Notes: generated by a model not told the origin, from the sequence alone. Counted from the first letter of the stretch, positions 1 through 11,687 are shown. The stretch: 63,755 bases of DNA from Acrasis kona (GCA_026419775.2 JAOPGA020001043.1:1-63755); one strand, 5' to 3'. A program made the numbers and translations.

Positions 1-870
1 GAAATAATGTTGCAGTCGGTGTTGAAGTAAGTACCAATGTAGGAGTTATAGTGAGTGATATTGTAGACGTAAAAATGAGTGTTGGCGTAGGTGATAGAGT
101 AGGTGTTGATGTCTGAGTAGGTGTGAATGCCAATGTAGGAGAAGGTGTTTGTGTGATAATTTGAGTTGATGTGATGGTGGGTACTTCCGTATGCGTCGGA
201 GTTGATGTAGGTATTGGCGTTATTGTTTGTGTTGGTGTAGGTGATTGAGTGATAGAATAAGGCATTGTGCTGGACGTTGGTGTCAATGTAGGCACTGTTG
301 TGGGGGTAGGTGTATCTATCTGTGAAGGAGTGGGGGTTGGAGTAGGTGTATCTGTAGGTGTTGGAGTGGGAGTAGGTGTATCTCTAAGTGTAGGTGTGGG
401 AGTAGGTGTATCTGTAACAATAGATGTGGTTGTGGAGTAAATTGTATCAGTAGGTGTTGGAGTAGGCGAAGGAGTTGGTGTTGGAGAAGGGGTAGGTGTT
501 AGAGTGGGTGTAGACGTTGGGGTGAGCGTTGGTGTAGGTGTATCAGTGATTGTCGGAGTAGGAGTGGGAGTAGGTGTAGGAGTGGGTGTAATAGTGGGTG
601 TAAGAGTTATACTAGGCGTTGGCGTTGGATTAGGTGTTGGCGTACGTGTCGGTGTTTCTGTGGGTGTCGGTGTATCAGTAGGTGTCGGAGTGAGAGTAGG
701 TGTAGGTGTTGGAGAAGGGGCAGGTGTTAGAGTGGGTGTAGACGTTGGGGTGAGCGTTGGTGTAGGTGTATCAGTGATTGTCGGAGTAGGAGTGGGAGTA
801 GGTGTATCAGTAGGTGTTGGGGTGGGAGTAGGTGTAGGGGTCGGTGTTTCTGTGAGTGTTGGTGTACTAA
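1..870. repeat. GT-rich minisatellite-like array encoding the Thr-Pro stalk
   Basis: The + strand is a run of GGTGT/GGAGT/GTAGGTGTATC units. On the minus strand these read as ACA/ACT + CCT/CCA/CCC (Thr-Pro) codons with spaced GAT (Asp). No in-frame stop exists on the minus strand over the whole array, so the repeat is coding. Confidence 0.85.
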
Positions 871-2449
871 ACACAGTTGAAGTAGACACATTACATTGAA
901 CACCAATTGTATTCAAATTACACATACACACATCAGGACTGATACATGATCCATTTCCACTGCACACCATACTATCATTTCTATCAACACCAAAACAACT
1001 CCACGAATCACAAGTATTGCCATAATACCCATGATAACAAGTACAATTATCAAATGATCCACAAGTACCATTACCAGAGCACACAGCCGTTGAATTATAT
1101 AAAACGTGATTACAATGGTAAACTTCACAACTATTGCCTTCATAGCCAACGTGACATGAACATTTATTAGGTGAATCACAAGAGCCGTGACCACTACAAA
1201 CATTATCAAGGTCGTAATTTACAACACCACTACAATTATAATAACTACAATCGGGTCCAAAATAGAGGCTATTAGTGCAGTTACACATATTATATTCGAT
1301 GCAGGTGCCATTTTTATAATTACAAACACTATCGTCAAGAGAAGAAATATTATTACAAGTGTAGGTTGAGCAGTTGGAAAGACCATAACCAGTCATACAC
1401 TGACATGTTTGGTTTCCCACACAATACCCATTCCACATACAATTATTTATTGTAGAACAATCAAAATCTGTTCTTATGTACATATTTACCTGCATGCAGG
1501 CAGTCGCGATAAAACCGACCCCATACTCTCCTCTATTACCACTAAATGTAGGAAAATTATTAATTGTAGATTTTCCATATCCACCTATACCGATGAATGA
1601 ATCGGGCGTATTGCAGTCATTTTCATTATTTCCCATGAATCCCATTCGAAATCGATTGTGTACGTAAAGGTCGGATGTGTTTTGATTTACTCCTTCTCTG
1701 TTGCAATATAATTGCAAAACACCTCCCCCACCCACCCTACTTTGTGAGATGTTTCATAAAAAAAGCATCACTCACCATTTTATCCAATTACTCCTTCCTT
1801 GTGGATACCACGGCATAAAATTCAGCCTTTGGTTAAATAATCCACTTACGGTCATTGGTTGATAAACCGCCGTGTTTAGATTCAATGATATGTTTGTTGA
1901 ATTCTTTTACAATATTATTATAATGTCAAAGATTATGTTTTACCATGAATAATGGTGTTAAAACGCGACCAGTCAAATACATTAACGTATAAGGTACATC
2001 ATTGAAAGCTGAGAATTTAGAATTACCCTGATCTAATTTTGTTAGGGTTTTCACTTCGCGAAGACGTACCTAAATCTTTGGTTGTCGTGTTAAAAGAAGA
2101 TCCCGAGTCTGTCCAATGTATAGAAGTGTAATTAAATGTGCTGCTGGTTCCGTCTATTTTCATGACTAATGTATATCCTTTGTTCTGCATATCGCAATGT
2201 GTTTGGTAAGGTGTTGATTCATAAGTTACGGACGACAACCAATACCACCCGTCAGGCGGTGTTAGTTGATAATAACCTTTCCAAAACTGGTATATATCTC
2301 TGCAGCTGCGACCAGGTTTATCATACGCTTTATATTGTCAGAAATGAACCGATGTAATACTTACACGAGCCATCCTGATACATCATCATTTTTGATAATG
2401 CTAGGGGTATGAGCGCTACAAGCATAAGCTTGAGTGCCGGTATTACCAT
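1..2449 (-). CDS. Surface protein: fibrinogen-like + 4 EGF domains + Thr-Pro stalk (3' end off window)
   Basis: Spliced CDS, 5'->3': 2449-2365, 2327-2070, 2032-1944, 1903-1776, 1736 to beyond base 1. The four introns are 37, 37, 40 and 39 nt and all keep the frame. It starts with a hydrophobic leader ([19 protein letters not shown]), so it is probably secreted. A Cys-rich head follows, with SCRDIYQFW, a Cys-Asp-Met segment and [10 protein letters not shown], the pattern of fibrinogen C-terminal-like domains. Next come four EGF-like modules with CSGHGSC/CSGNGTC and CxC motifs at about 1450-900. The rest is a roughly 290-residue Thr-Pro/Asp-Thr-Pro stalk with no stop to the window edge. Probable role: extracellular adhesion or recognition (inference). 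A GTAAGT at about 1846 is coding, not a splice donor. The C terminus, and so its anchoring, cannot be seen. Confidence 0.8.
477..578. repeat. 102-bp direct repeat, copy 1 (copy 2 at 705-806)
   Basis: The 102-bp segments at 477-578 and 705-806 match except for one T/C difference. They lie 228 bp apart, a multiple of 3, so the stalk frame is kept. This looks like a recent in-frame expansion of the stalk. Confidence 0.85.
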
Positions 2450-2583
2450 ATGGTTTTTCCAAATTTGTTTTACAGTTATTTTGCTTACAATATACCTATT
2501 TCATATTAAAAAGGACGAAATACAAAACCAACAGAAACAAACATCTTTGATAACTCCTGTTTATTAATTAACGCTTTGATAGC

Positions 2584-2901
2584 TTACAAATATTCTCCCC
2601 ACATGACTATAATCACAACACCTACAACGACGCCGGCTGTCAGCACTATTTGGGTTATCACGAACCAAGCTATGAACCAACCCAATGGTATCGACGTAGT
2701 AAAGCATATCGAAAAAAGTCCAAGGCACACCCAACTTTCTCTATGACTCATGCGAATTGCATTACCTCCTTCCAAATCTTCATACGCCTTGGTTTGTCTT
2801 TTCAATAGTTTGTATATAAAGTAAATTGTGTGTAATACTATCAGTACCGACCATATACTTTCGTAAGCAAGCAAATATCCTAGTGTTGATGTATCTGACA
2901 T
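2584..2901 (-). CDS. Small three-helix membrane protein, unknown
   Basis: An intact, intronless frame of 105 aa. Three hydrophobic stretches can be seen: around residues 13-31, 55-75 and 78-100. A short polar segment with KRQTKAYEDLEGG sits between the first and second. There is no signal peptide cleavage motif and no family I recognise. It sits tail to head between the fibrinogen/EGF gene and the mpaB-like gene, all on the minus strand. Length, lack of stops and the TM pattern support a real gene; function unknown. Confidence 0.6.
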   Translation of the reverse strand: MSDTSTLGYLLAYESIWSVLIVLHTIYFIYKLLKRQTKAYEDLEGGNAIRMSHRESWVCLGLFSICFTTSIPLGWFIAWFVITQIVLTAGVVVGVVIIVMWGEYL

Positions 2902-3104
2902 TGTTTTCTTTGTGTTTAATTTTTCTGTGACAGATATTTCACAGCATTACAAATATACCGAAGTTGATTTGATTGGAAATGATTATATATATCTACATAA
3001 AGATGTGCGTGTCATGCTTGTTGACATTTCAACTCCTCGATCTCCAGGAAATCCGACTTCTCCGGGTTTCACTTTTTTATTTACAAAATTTACAAAAACT
3101 CTCT

Positions 3105-4148
3105 TCACGCACTTGCTCTTGGATCAGCATTATGGTATCTTTTAGTTTTCCTGTATATACTTTTAGTTTTGGGTTCCAAAATGTACAGAAAATTAATGAG
3201 GAGCTTCATCTTTAACACGCAAAAAGGAATGAATGGAAGTAATATTCTCGTAAGAAGTACAAACACCTCAGAGACAAAGTAGTCAAAAAAATCCATCTCG
3301 TAGCCATATTCTTTCCTGAGGCAATCTGGTATCAAAGATTTGTTTAGAGGACGAAGTATGTGACTGCCGAGTTTAAACAAAAATGTTCCGTTTGTAGGAT
3401 ACATGGTTTCTCTTACAAGCGTCTCGGACTCTTCTACTTTCTTAAAAGATGAAAATAAGGAATACATTTCGGTCCACAATTCTTGGTATGTGGCTGGGTA
3501 GTCATCATTCGTTCCTATGTATTGCACACCAACCTTACAAAGTCTTTCATAAAACTTCTGAAGAGTCTCGGAAGTGGGAGGATATACAAACCTGTTGTTT
3601 TTCGGTATCACCCCATATATAACAGTTTTCCACACAAATGTTACCCCACACTTATTAAATCCAAATTCTTTTTCATCGATTAATGTTGGTGTAAATCTTT
3701 TATGAATGTTGTGATAGAACTGTATGGCCTGTCTAACTTTATCAGCCTCTTTTGCTGCTTTGGAGCTATGTTCGGTTTGTTTCTCTTGTGGTACATCCAC
3801 CTCTGCTGCAGAGATTCCCTTTATGAACTCGATGGTCCTGATGAACCTTGAGACAGGTTGACTGAAAAAGTGCTTGGAGTGGTGAGTAAAACTTTTTGCT
3901 CCAATAGGATGAGCAACCTGAGTAACCACTGCTGCTCGTGATCCATACAAGGTAAGCAACCAATTATCAAAAATGATCTGATTGAGAAATACCATATCCT
4001 CAATATCCTTGTGATAAAAATGCGTATGAATACAGTAAAATATTCTGAAAATAATAAAGAAGATATTAGTTTCTACCAATATTCGTGGCATTATGTGGTA
4101 CATGGCAACATTTAAAAGTCTATCATGAGTTAGTAACCTTGTGTCCAT
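3105..4148 (-). CDS. mpaB/DUF2236-like (ER-bound oxygenase / Lcp-type) protein
   Basis: 347 aa, single exon. The stretch YGSRAAVVTQVAHPIGAKSF, followed by a His-rich HHSKHFFSQPVSRFIRT, matches the core of the DUF2236 family (mpaB oxygenases, latex-clearing Lcp proteins), in which conserved His/Arg residues hold a heme. There are hydrophobic segments near both ends (about residues 20-45 and 290-325), suggesting membrane association. The middle contains a Lys/Glu-rich linker. Family members cleave or oxidise hydrophobic substrates; the substrate here cannot be predicted. The family call is from motif memory. Confidence 0.65.
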   Translation of the reverse strand: MDTRLLTHDRLLNVAMYHIMPRILVETNIFFIIFRIFYCIHTHFYHKDIEDMVFLNQIIFDNWLLTLYGSRAAVVTQVAHPIGAKSFTHHSKHFFSQPVSRFIRTIEFIKGISAAEVDVPQEKQTEHSSKAAKEADKVRQAIQFYHNIHKRFTPTLIDEKEFGFNKCGVTFVWKTVIYGVIPKNNRFVYPPTSETLQKFYERLCKVGVQYIGTNDDYPATYQELWTEMYSLFSSFKKVEESETLVRETMYPTNGTFLFKLGSHILRPLNKSLIPDCLRKEYGYEMDFFDYFVSEVFVLLTRILLPFIPFCVLKMKLLINFLYILEPKTKSIYRKTKRYHNADPRASA

Positions 4149-4857
4149 ACCGTCGTCTTACATCAAGTACAATACAGACTGTTGTGAATACCACACTAAC
4201 TGAAATTTGTTCATTTTGCTATTATTAAGTTGGACTAAGACATGTCATCCATATATTGAGAGGATCTACACCTGCTGCAATATCATTGGATAAGGATCAC
4301 GTTAGCTATATTTAGGATAATGTCAGTCTTATTATGTGAACCGTGCATTCATGATGGGTATTCGAATGAATAGCTCGGCTAGAAAGATATTTAGCCTTGA
4401 TTTCACTACTTTAATTCTCTCGACTGAACTCTTTTAGTATAAATTCTGGGAGCTCATTTACCATCTAGCTTTTTAAGCGCCAAGGTGTAGCATTGTCGAA
4501 GGTTTATGTGCTTCTGGACGTAGTGCAATTTTCTTATTCTTCACCACCCAAAAGTATCAAACATGAATAACAGATAAATTAAACTTAATCGACGATTAAA
4601 CCGATCAATCTTATACCTTTAAGCGAATGACGGCTATGTATGCCGCGTAACGCATCTTTTCTATACTTTTTGAGTGGTAATATTTGGTTGGGACATGTGT
4701 GACGTTCGATAGAATTTTAGCTGTTTGTCAATATGTGGTGTACGTATCGTACGATTATCGTTGTCCATTTTATTCGCTCGAAAGTTGCTCTGGATGCTGT
4801 ATGTTGTTGGTTGAGTGTTGAACGAAATATTGGAATTTATTTACAAAGAGCGTTGTA
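4149..4857. other. Intergenic, no gene seen
   Basis: AT-rich spacer between the divergent mpaB-like gene (minus) and the MAU2 gene (plus), presumably holding both promoters. No coherent reading frame, RNA gene or repeat was recognised. Confidence 0.6.
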
Positions 4858-7010
4858 ATGTCAAACCTTATTCTAGCATGCTGGGCTGCATCAGAGGAGT
4901 TCCTTAAATATGGACACTTGATCGACAGCATTCGAGTTCTCGAGGGATTATGTACCAAAGTAAACTTTGATAGAAAACCAATGTTAGAAGTGAGGACAAG
5001 GATACGTCTAGCCAGCATTTTGTTAAAATACACCGAAAATCACAGCCACGCAAAATTCCATTTAGAAAAAGCAGTAAGTTGATCACAGCCTGTTAAACTT
5101 GAACACTTTATTAGCAAATTAAGCTCAGTGACATAAAAGTAAAGAATAAATGTTCCAAGAGATTAAACAATATTTTGTAGGACATTGAGAATGATCCACT
5201 TCTAGAAATTGAGTTGTACAAACAAATGGGAAAAGCGTATCAAGATGGAGAAGAGTTCATGCTGGGCTAAAAAAGCATTTGAAAGTGGACTATTGCTTTG
5301 CACAAAGTTTGTTTTCATTAATCATAATCACTCACATTCACTCGTAGAACAAAAAATGTTTATTGGAGGGAGTACTTTCGTTTCAAACTGATTACCACTC
5401 TAGTGTATGGATCAACCACAGAACTCAAGAATGCGAAAGAATCAACGTTATCAAATATTTACTCTTATATTAATGACGGAGATGTCTCCTGTGAAAAGGA
5501 ACCACATTTAAACGTTTCATATAAACTACTACGACTCCATACTGATCTTCATTATTGTCAACTTGGTCTTATCCAACGTGACCGTGTGAATGATTCCATT
5601 CTAAAGTGCAAACAAGCCATTAGCTCCCATCCCTCAATTGATCAAGATCCAGACTTTCAATTATTCCAAGTCCATCTATTCGTATTAGAAAGCATGGCAT
5701 CATTGAGTTCAGGTGACTTTAACGTAGGAGCCGATCTATTAAAAGAAATGACCAACAAGATGACATTATCCTTTGTAAGTACTACTTTGATGATTCTCTA
5801 AAAATACTTGACAGAATGTTAGAAAACAAAATCAAAATCATGAATACTTAATGGACTGGTTAGGAACAACAGCTACATTTTCCATCGGATACTTGACGGC
5901 CTCCATTGTGAAGAGAACCTACGGAGATATGAATTCTGTTGATTTGTACGTTGGGAAGGGCTTAAATCTCATTGACTGTATGTGAGAGGTTTCATCATGA
6001 TTTTTAACATTTTTGTAGCAAGGTTGAAATCAATCAAGGAGCGTAATGCCAGCAACGTGACATTGGATTCGGAAAGTAACACTGAAGTGAGGCTGCTGAT
6101 TTTCTTAAAATTTACTTTTATTCAAAATAAAGCTTTGGCCTATCTGTGCCGATGTGATTTTCAGAATGCATCAAAAGATTTGAACAGATGTATTGGTTTA
6201 ATTTCTTCTTATCGTGATGTTTTGTTTTGTCATCGTTTTAATGTTCATGTTTTAATTTCCATTTATTGTTACATGATTGGTGAATTCCAAACCGCCTTTC
6301 AACACTTGGAAGTATGTATTGTCCATCCTGAATCTGATAATGTAAGGAAATGGTGTGACTTGTTCCAAATGGTTTCTAACGTCAGCTCCGGTCAATTTAG
6401 TGTGGATTCTATTTTTTCACAATTGCTACACCAAATGAACACGAATAATAAATTTGAAGAATTTGGTGTGCATTGTGCACAATTATTTTTGAAAAGTATT
6501 TTATGTGCAAAAAATCATGATCAGAAGGGTGCTCTTCAGTACCTACAAGAGTGTGAAAAAGTTTTGGGAAATAGTTTTAATAATAAACAGTTGATGGCTC
6601 AATGTAAATATGTTCATGGTCAATTGCATCGAAATGATAATTTACAACGAGCATATGAATCGTTTGACGCCAGTTTCGTCATGTGTGTTGAAATGAATGA
6701 TTTGATTGGTCAGTTCCATTCTCTTAGTGCAATGATTCAAACTGACGAGCAACTTCAGTTTAAGAAGGTGCAGGAGCAACGTGAATCTGTTTTTGAAGGT
6801 GAACAAAATCCATCCAATGAATCTGAATTGTTTGTAGGTACGCCACTTACTAGTAGTGTTATGAATCAAAATCATGATTTGAGAATGAGATTTGAAAAAT
6901 ATAAAGATTTGAAAAAGAAGATTATAAACAATATGAATAAAAACAATCCTGAACATGTTTTAATTTTAAGTTGGTTACCTAATGAGGACGATGAATATGT
7001 AACAAAATAA
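4858..7010 (+). CDS. MAU2: MAU2/SCC4-like cohesin-loading factor
   Basis: Exons 4858-5073, 5181-5306, 5348-5774, 5815-5977, 6019-7010; introns 107, 41, 40 and 41 nt; about 640 aa. The TPR-like helical pairs follow animal MAU2: an LACWAASEEFLKYG start, RTRIRLASILLKYTENHSHAKFHLEKA (human has TNSE-type 'LGSVLYHHTKNSELARSHLEKA'), and a late FQNASKDLNRCI. MAU2 binds the N terminus of NIPBL/Scc2 and helps load cohesin on chromatin. Oddity: in exon 2 the frame has one extra base at or near GGG 5262-5264. Reading past it gives a continuous helix (GEEFML then AKKAFESG), while the uninterrupted frame stops at once. A 31- or 49-nt intron is a weaker alternative. Confidence 0.75.
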
Positions 7011-7283
7011 AACTTTTGTTTTGATTTTACACATCATTGACCCCTGCACCTCTGCACTGTACCGTTTTTAATATCTGATGATTGCCTGTTCATGTCCTAT
7101 TACCAAATTTACTTGCACCGATGCAAAATGAAGTTTTGTGGTCATAGAATTAGATGTTACAATATCCGCACACGAAGTAATGATTGATATTGTACCAAAT
7201 TAAGATCGATTCAAATAGACCAACATCACTACTAGTTTCAAATAATAAAAATTAACAGATCACAACACATTCAACTTTAAAAA

Positions 7284-7871
7284 ATGTATCAATACATCAT
7301 ATTATTGTGTATTGCATTGTGCGCACATTGCCAAGTGTTCTCTGGACATGAGATCGATGACATAGTGTATGCTCATAACCAGATTCGCAGTTCAGTAGGC
7401 ATCAACGAAACTGTTTCCTGGAGCAATGAATTAGCATTGTTTGCATCAGCTTATGCTAGTAACTGTCAAGGGTCTAACTTGGTATCTCATAATCCCAATC
7501 GAGTTATTGATGGAATCTACTTGGGAGAGAATATTTTTGGAACGACTGATATCAACACGATAAGTGCAATGCAGGCAGTAGACTACTGGGCAAGTGAGAA
7601 GGCTTATTATAATTATGCATCGAACAGATGTGCTTTAGGGAAAATATGTGGACATTATACTCAAATGGTAAGTCTTCATAAGATTTTAATCATTTAAATA
7701 GTGAGGTATGGAAATCTTCAACATTAATCGGATGTGCAAGAATCAAATGTTCAAATCTGAGATACGGAAACACTATTCTTTGCAACTACGCACCAGGTCA
7801 GTACTAAAACAGATTAGACAATTAAACTTTCAGGTGGAAATGTAAACGTTGACTCTCAAAGGCCTTATTAA
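7284..7871 (+). CDS. Secreted CAP/SCP (PR-1-like) domain protein
   Basis: Exons 7284-7667, 7706-7796, 7834-7871; introns 38 and 37 nt; 170 aa. Signal peptide MYQYIILLCIALCAHC. The CAP fold signatures are present: VYAHNQIR, W(S)NELALFASAYASNC, GENIFG, the HYTQMVWKSSTLIGCAR motif restored by splicing, and GNTILCNYAPGGN at the end. These are the four CAP motifs, with the His/Glu set typical of the family. CAP proteins are extracellular and often bind sterols or lipids. There is no stalk or GPI signal, unlike the paralogue at 24168-25397. Confidence 0.85.
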
Positions 7872-8209
7872 ATAAATTTTGTTCATTGATTTTTTTACTT
7901 CTCTGTTGATTCCTTGCCGTATAATTTTTAGAAGATTCTGAGGAGATTCATCAGCCTTAATAAAGACTAAAATCCGAAGCTGATGAATTTGTATCTGTAA
8001 CCTTCTATAAGTTGATGGTTGCAGCAACATAAAATTTTTATTGATCAAAGCGACACTGTAGCTCTAATTCTTGTGTTACATTCACGCAGGAAGCTATTGA
8101 GAGAAACCTGTAGAACGGATTCCGAACCATGTGGGGTTTTTTCTAAATATAAACAAGGTAATCGCTCCAAATCAAATCCAGAACACCGCAGAATACAAAC
8201 AAATATAAA
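7872..8209. other. Intergenic, no gene seen
   Basis: Contains the 3' region of the CAP gene and the promoter side of the flavohemoglobin gene. The short open frames here show no coding character. Confidence 0.6.
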
Positions 8210-9418
8210 ATGAAAGCCCTGTTAACCCTCAAGCAGACGAATATCATCAAAGCCACAGTCCCAGTTCTTGCTGAGCACGGTGTCACCATCACAAAGCACT
8301 TTTATAAGCGCATGTTGACCGCCCACCCAGAACTCAAAAGTGTTTTTAACCAGGCACACCAAATTACAGGACATCAACCCGAAGCCTTAGCCAAAGCCGT
8401 GCATGCGTATGCATCCAACATTGACAATCTTGGCGCACTCAAAGGTGCAGTAGAGAGAATATCAAACAAGCATGCCAGTCTCAACATTTTACCCTCACAG
8501 TACGATATTGTTGGAAAGCATTTGTTACTATCCATCAAAGAAGTAGTCGGAGACGCCGCAACTGACGACGTTATAGATGCATGGGCCGCTGCTTATGGGC
8601 AATTAGCACAAATCATGATTAACAAAGAAGAGGAACTAATGAAGACTAGTGAACTAAAAGAAGGAGGTTGGAGAGGGTGGAGAAAATTTAAAGTACAACA
8701 CACTGAAAAGGAAAGCGACGAGATTACATCGTTCTATTTAGTTCCAGTCGATGGCGGCGCCGTACCGGAGTTCATCAGCGGTCAATACATTTCTGTGAAG
8801 AAATTCATTCCCGCACTTGGTTTTGAACAACCACGTCAATACACACTTTCAGATGCTCCAAATAAAAAGTATTTTAGAGTTTCTGTCAAGAGAGAAGATT
8901 CTGGATCTGTCAAGGGCGTCATGTCTAATGAATTACATCAAGTACTTACTCCTGGTGTTGAAATTGACGTCAGCTGCCCTTACGGCGTGTTCGTCCTAGA
9001 TCATGACAAGGAAACTCCTGTTGTGCTAATGAGCGGTGGTGTCGGTTTGACACCGATGATTAGCATGCTAACATCCCTTGTCCAATCAAAATCAAAAAGA
9101 CAGATTAGATTTGTTCATGGGTGCAGAGATGGAAAAGTACATGCTATGAAGGATTATTTGAATAAAATCGTCGAACAACATCAAAATGTTGAGAAGGTGG
9201 TCTTCTATGATAAAGTTAATGAGTCAGATGTGCGCGGAAGAGATTACGATTATGAAGGTTTCATTAACATAAACAACATTAAGGACAAAGTCATTTTACC
9301 AGACGCAGACTATTATTTGTGCGGACCTCCACTCTTTATGCTTGCACAGTCCAAGGTGCTTGAAGCTAATGGTGTTGATCCAAAGAATATTCACACTGAA
9401 ATGTTTGGTTCTGCTTAA
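8210..9418 (+). CDS. hmp: Flavohemoglobin (nitric oxide dioxygenase)
   Basis: 402 aa, intronless, full length for the family (about 395-400). N-terminal globin (1-145) with a B10 Tyr region ITKHFYKRML and the proximal His in NKHASLNILPSQYDIVGKHLL. FAD-binding ferredoxin-reductase barrel with RQYTLSDAP (about 220) and GSVKGVMSNELH. NAD domain with the MSGGVGLTPMISML loop and a C-terminal YYLCGPPLFM..HTEMFGSA. It converts NO + O2 + NAD(P)H to nitrate in the cytosol and protects against nitrosative stress. The uninterrupted bacterial-like architecture is compatible with old horizontal transfer, though such genes are widespread in protists. Confidence 0.95.
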   Translation: MKALLTLKQTNIIKATVPVLAEHGVTITKHFYKRMLTAHPELKSVFNQAHQITGHQPEALAKAVHAYASNIDNLGALKGAVERISNKHASLNILPSQYDIVGKHLLLSIKEVVGDAATDDVIDAWAAAYGQLAQIMINKEEELMKTSELKEGGWRGWRKFKVQHTEKESDEITSFYLVPVDGGAVPEFISGQYISVKKFIPALGFEQPRQYTLSDAPNKKYFRVSVKREDSGSVKGVMSNELHQVLTPGVEIDVSCPYGVFVLDHDKETPVVLMSGGVGLTPMISMLTSLVQSKSKRQIRFVHGCRDGKVHAMKDYLNKIVEQHQNVEKVVFYDKVNESDVRGRDYDYEGFININNIKDKVILPDADYYLCGPPLFMLAQSKVLEANGVDPKNIHTEMFGSA

Positions 9419-9498
9419 TAAACCGTTCCTTATGTCATATGTTTGTTGTAATGAAACTTTGTAATGTTGAACAGAGAACGATTTCTTCCAGTGATTGT

Positions 9499-11687
9499 TT
9501 ATTGTGAAAATACAACTTCCAATTCTATTAAAATACTCAAAAGTAGGTAAGCACTATATATAATTAACAAAAGCACTCCATAAGCTCTTGGCGACCGGAA
9601 GCGACAAGCACTCAACACCAAAATGGCAGAGAACATGGTACACAACAAGAATATAAAACTCATGGTCACTGTTGGAGTGTGTTCGATAGGGAAAGAAGGG
9701 CTTTTTGTTAAACAATGTGCAGTTATACTGACGCCCAGTCCAATTAACAAATTCAAACAAGGACCACTGTAAACAGCACCAATGGCCATATCAGGGAATC
9801 CTTGTCTGGATATAACCACATCAGCCACAAGATCACCAAGAGAGTTCCCCCAATGCCAAAACAGTAATAGCAAGAATACCATCACTTATCTGCCACATAA
9901 CGCCGATACTTTTCAAGAGACTCACCAGTTCATTGGCGGTAATGTAAATCCAAATTATGCTCAAAAAGAAGGCGACAAAGACAAAAACAAAACTATATTT
10001 TGGCGGCTCCTTTCTGTTCGTAGTGAAGATTATAATCAAGGAGAACACCAATCCAATAATCACAAGCAAAGACCACAATGGCATAGGAGAGTTGCCAACG
10101 GTCATGTCGATTTTATTAAGTGCAAACAACACAAAAGGACCCATGAAAAGTGGAACCAATACTGCAAAGAACTTACTCCAATCTTCTGGATCGGCTTTTG
10201 GGATTGTAAGATTTCTTGCTAAAATTAGAGGCCACTCAACTAAATAAAATATTTTTCCGTACCAAGCCTTATCCTCCCATTCTATCCACTTCAAAAACAA
10301 ATCTTTATTTCGTCGAACGCCGCCCCAGAAACCAGAATAATTATATTCAGATGGATCTTCGGAGACTTCGTCTACATTGACATTCGCAACAAAATGATCT
10401 GCGTACACGACGCTACCTAATCTTGGCAAAGTTCTATTACCCCTCTCAGTAGGTGTCGGAATTGATTCCAACATTGAATCATCGTCAACATTTGTCAGCA
10501 CCGGAGGTATGTGTTGAACTAAAGTTTCTTTGGGTTGGTAGATGAGACCGATTTTTGGGAAGAATGTTGCGTTTTGATAAATACTTTCCGTGCGTCTTAA
10601 TTCTCTGTGATGTGTTGGATTGTTGTTAATGTTGATTTTTTGTACGCCGAGACTCGAGTTGATGAACTCTGGAGGACTTTCTAACCATTCCGCACTAACT
10701 TGCTGATCGTCCATGATTAGCGCTGAACTCTCATCAAAGGGTGTGTTGTTCTTGGTTTCTTCTTCTTGTCTTTCTAATCTCTTCTTCTTTTTATGCGAAA
10801 TAAATAAGTAGACGAATCGTCCGATGACGACACTTGATACATATAAAGAATAAATGACAAGGCATAGAAGACTCTGCCACAGTACTACCTGTCCAGAAAT
10901 GTAAACTCCAAAAATTAAATGCTACAGAGATGGAGTAGGTTATGGTGTCACGAAGGAACGGACCGCCGTCGATTTGTACCTCGCTGAATAGCGTGACTGC
11001 TGCCATGACTGCGGTGACTACAAACATTCCACCACCGATGGGCTCTCCTACTCCAAATCCAGTTGAACCGCTGAACACACCTGCAATGATGGATGCAATG
11101 TCTGGTGCTCCGTTACCGAGCGCCAAGAAGGTAACACCAGCCACGTTAGGTGACAACTTCAAATAACGCGAAATTTCAGTCAAGGATGGACAAAAGAATG
11201 TCTCGGCAGTGTCACTAAGAAGGTAAAAGAGAACAAGGACCCATAAAAACTATGTACACGCGTTAAGTAACGTTTTTGAATGTTTACGTACGGAAATGGG
11301 ATAGAAAAGGAATGAGGCTTTTTGAAAGCCACAATATCTTATTTGCATGTAGTTGATGTAACCTCCCATAGCATTTGGACAGTTCTCCTTCACAAACTCG
11401 CACTGGTCTCCAATAAAGCGAGATACTTTATGACACAATTTACTGTTTCCATCCTCGTCTTTACCACCCTCTTCTTCCTCTTCGTTAGAAGGGCTTTGTT
11501 GTGATAATATTCTTCGAAGGCCATTCGACGTTGTTATTCTTTCTATTGAACCTTGATTATTAGATATAAAACTAGCCTTGTAATGGAACCAAGCAAATGT
11601 GGCGAACAAGAGTGCCAATATTACTATTGACCTCACTAAATGCCAATTACCTCTCCGCTTGATGCTTGGGAACAATTTCATCACCAA
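9499..11687 (-). CDS. NCLX-type (SLC8B1/SLC24A6) Na/Li-Ca exchanger
   Basis: Exons 11687-11292 and 11249-9499 (intron 42 nt); about 714 aa. The pairs CEFVKENCP..GGYINYMQIRYC, FCPSLTEISRYLKLSPNVAGVTFLALGNGAPDI (alpha-1 repeat) and, in the second half, GNSLGDLVADVVISRQGFPDMA (alpha-2 repeat) match NCLX closely. Between them is a long polar loop (about residues 300-420). It has about twelve TM segments and moves Ca2+ against Na+/Li+, in mitochondria for the animal protein. The frame carries one extra base in two places: coding T-run at 10914-10910 and coding G-run at 9851-9847. Alignment to NCLX is gapless across the first if the base is ignored. A 37-nt GT-AG reading also exists there but would delete a membrane helix. 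Confidence 0.85.

Noticed and set aside
1-870. Array considered as a CRISPR-like or satellite repeat
   Set aside because: There are no fixed repeats with unique spacers. The units are irregular, coding, and keep frame.
504-899. + strand open frame rich in Val-Gly
   Set aside because: It is the antisense of the Thr-Pro stalk. The minus strand is open from the EGF domains through the array, has real domains and correct splice sites.
1828-1852. GTAAGT in the fibrinogen/EGF gene as a splice donor
   Set aside because: Reading straight through ([12 protein letters not shown]) is open and in frame with both sides; splicing there would need a 23-nt intron.
10904-10940. 37-nt intron in the NCLX gene explaining the frame break
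   Set aside because: It has good ends and size, but would remove about 12 residues of a membrane helix that aligns to NCLX without gaps if one T is ignored. Kept as an alternative only.
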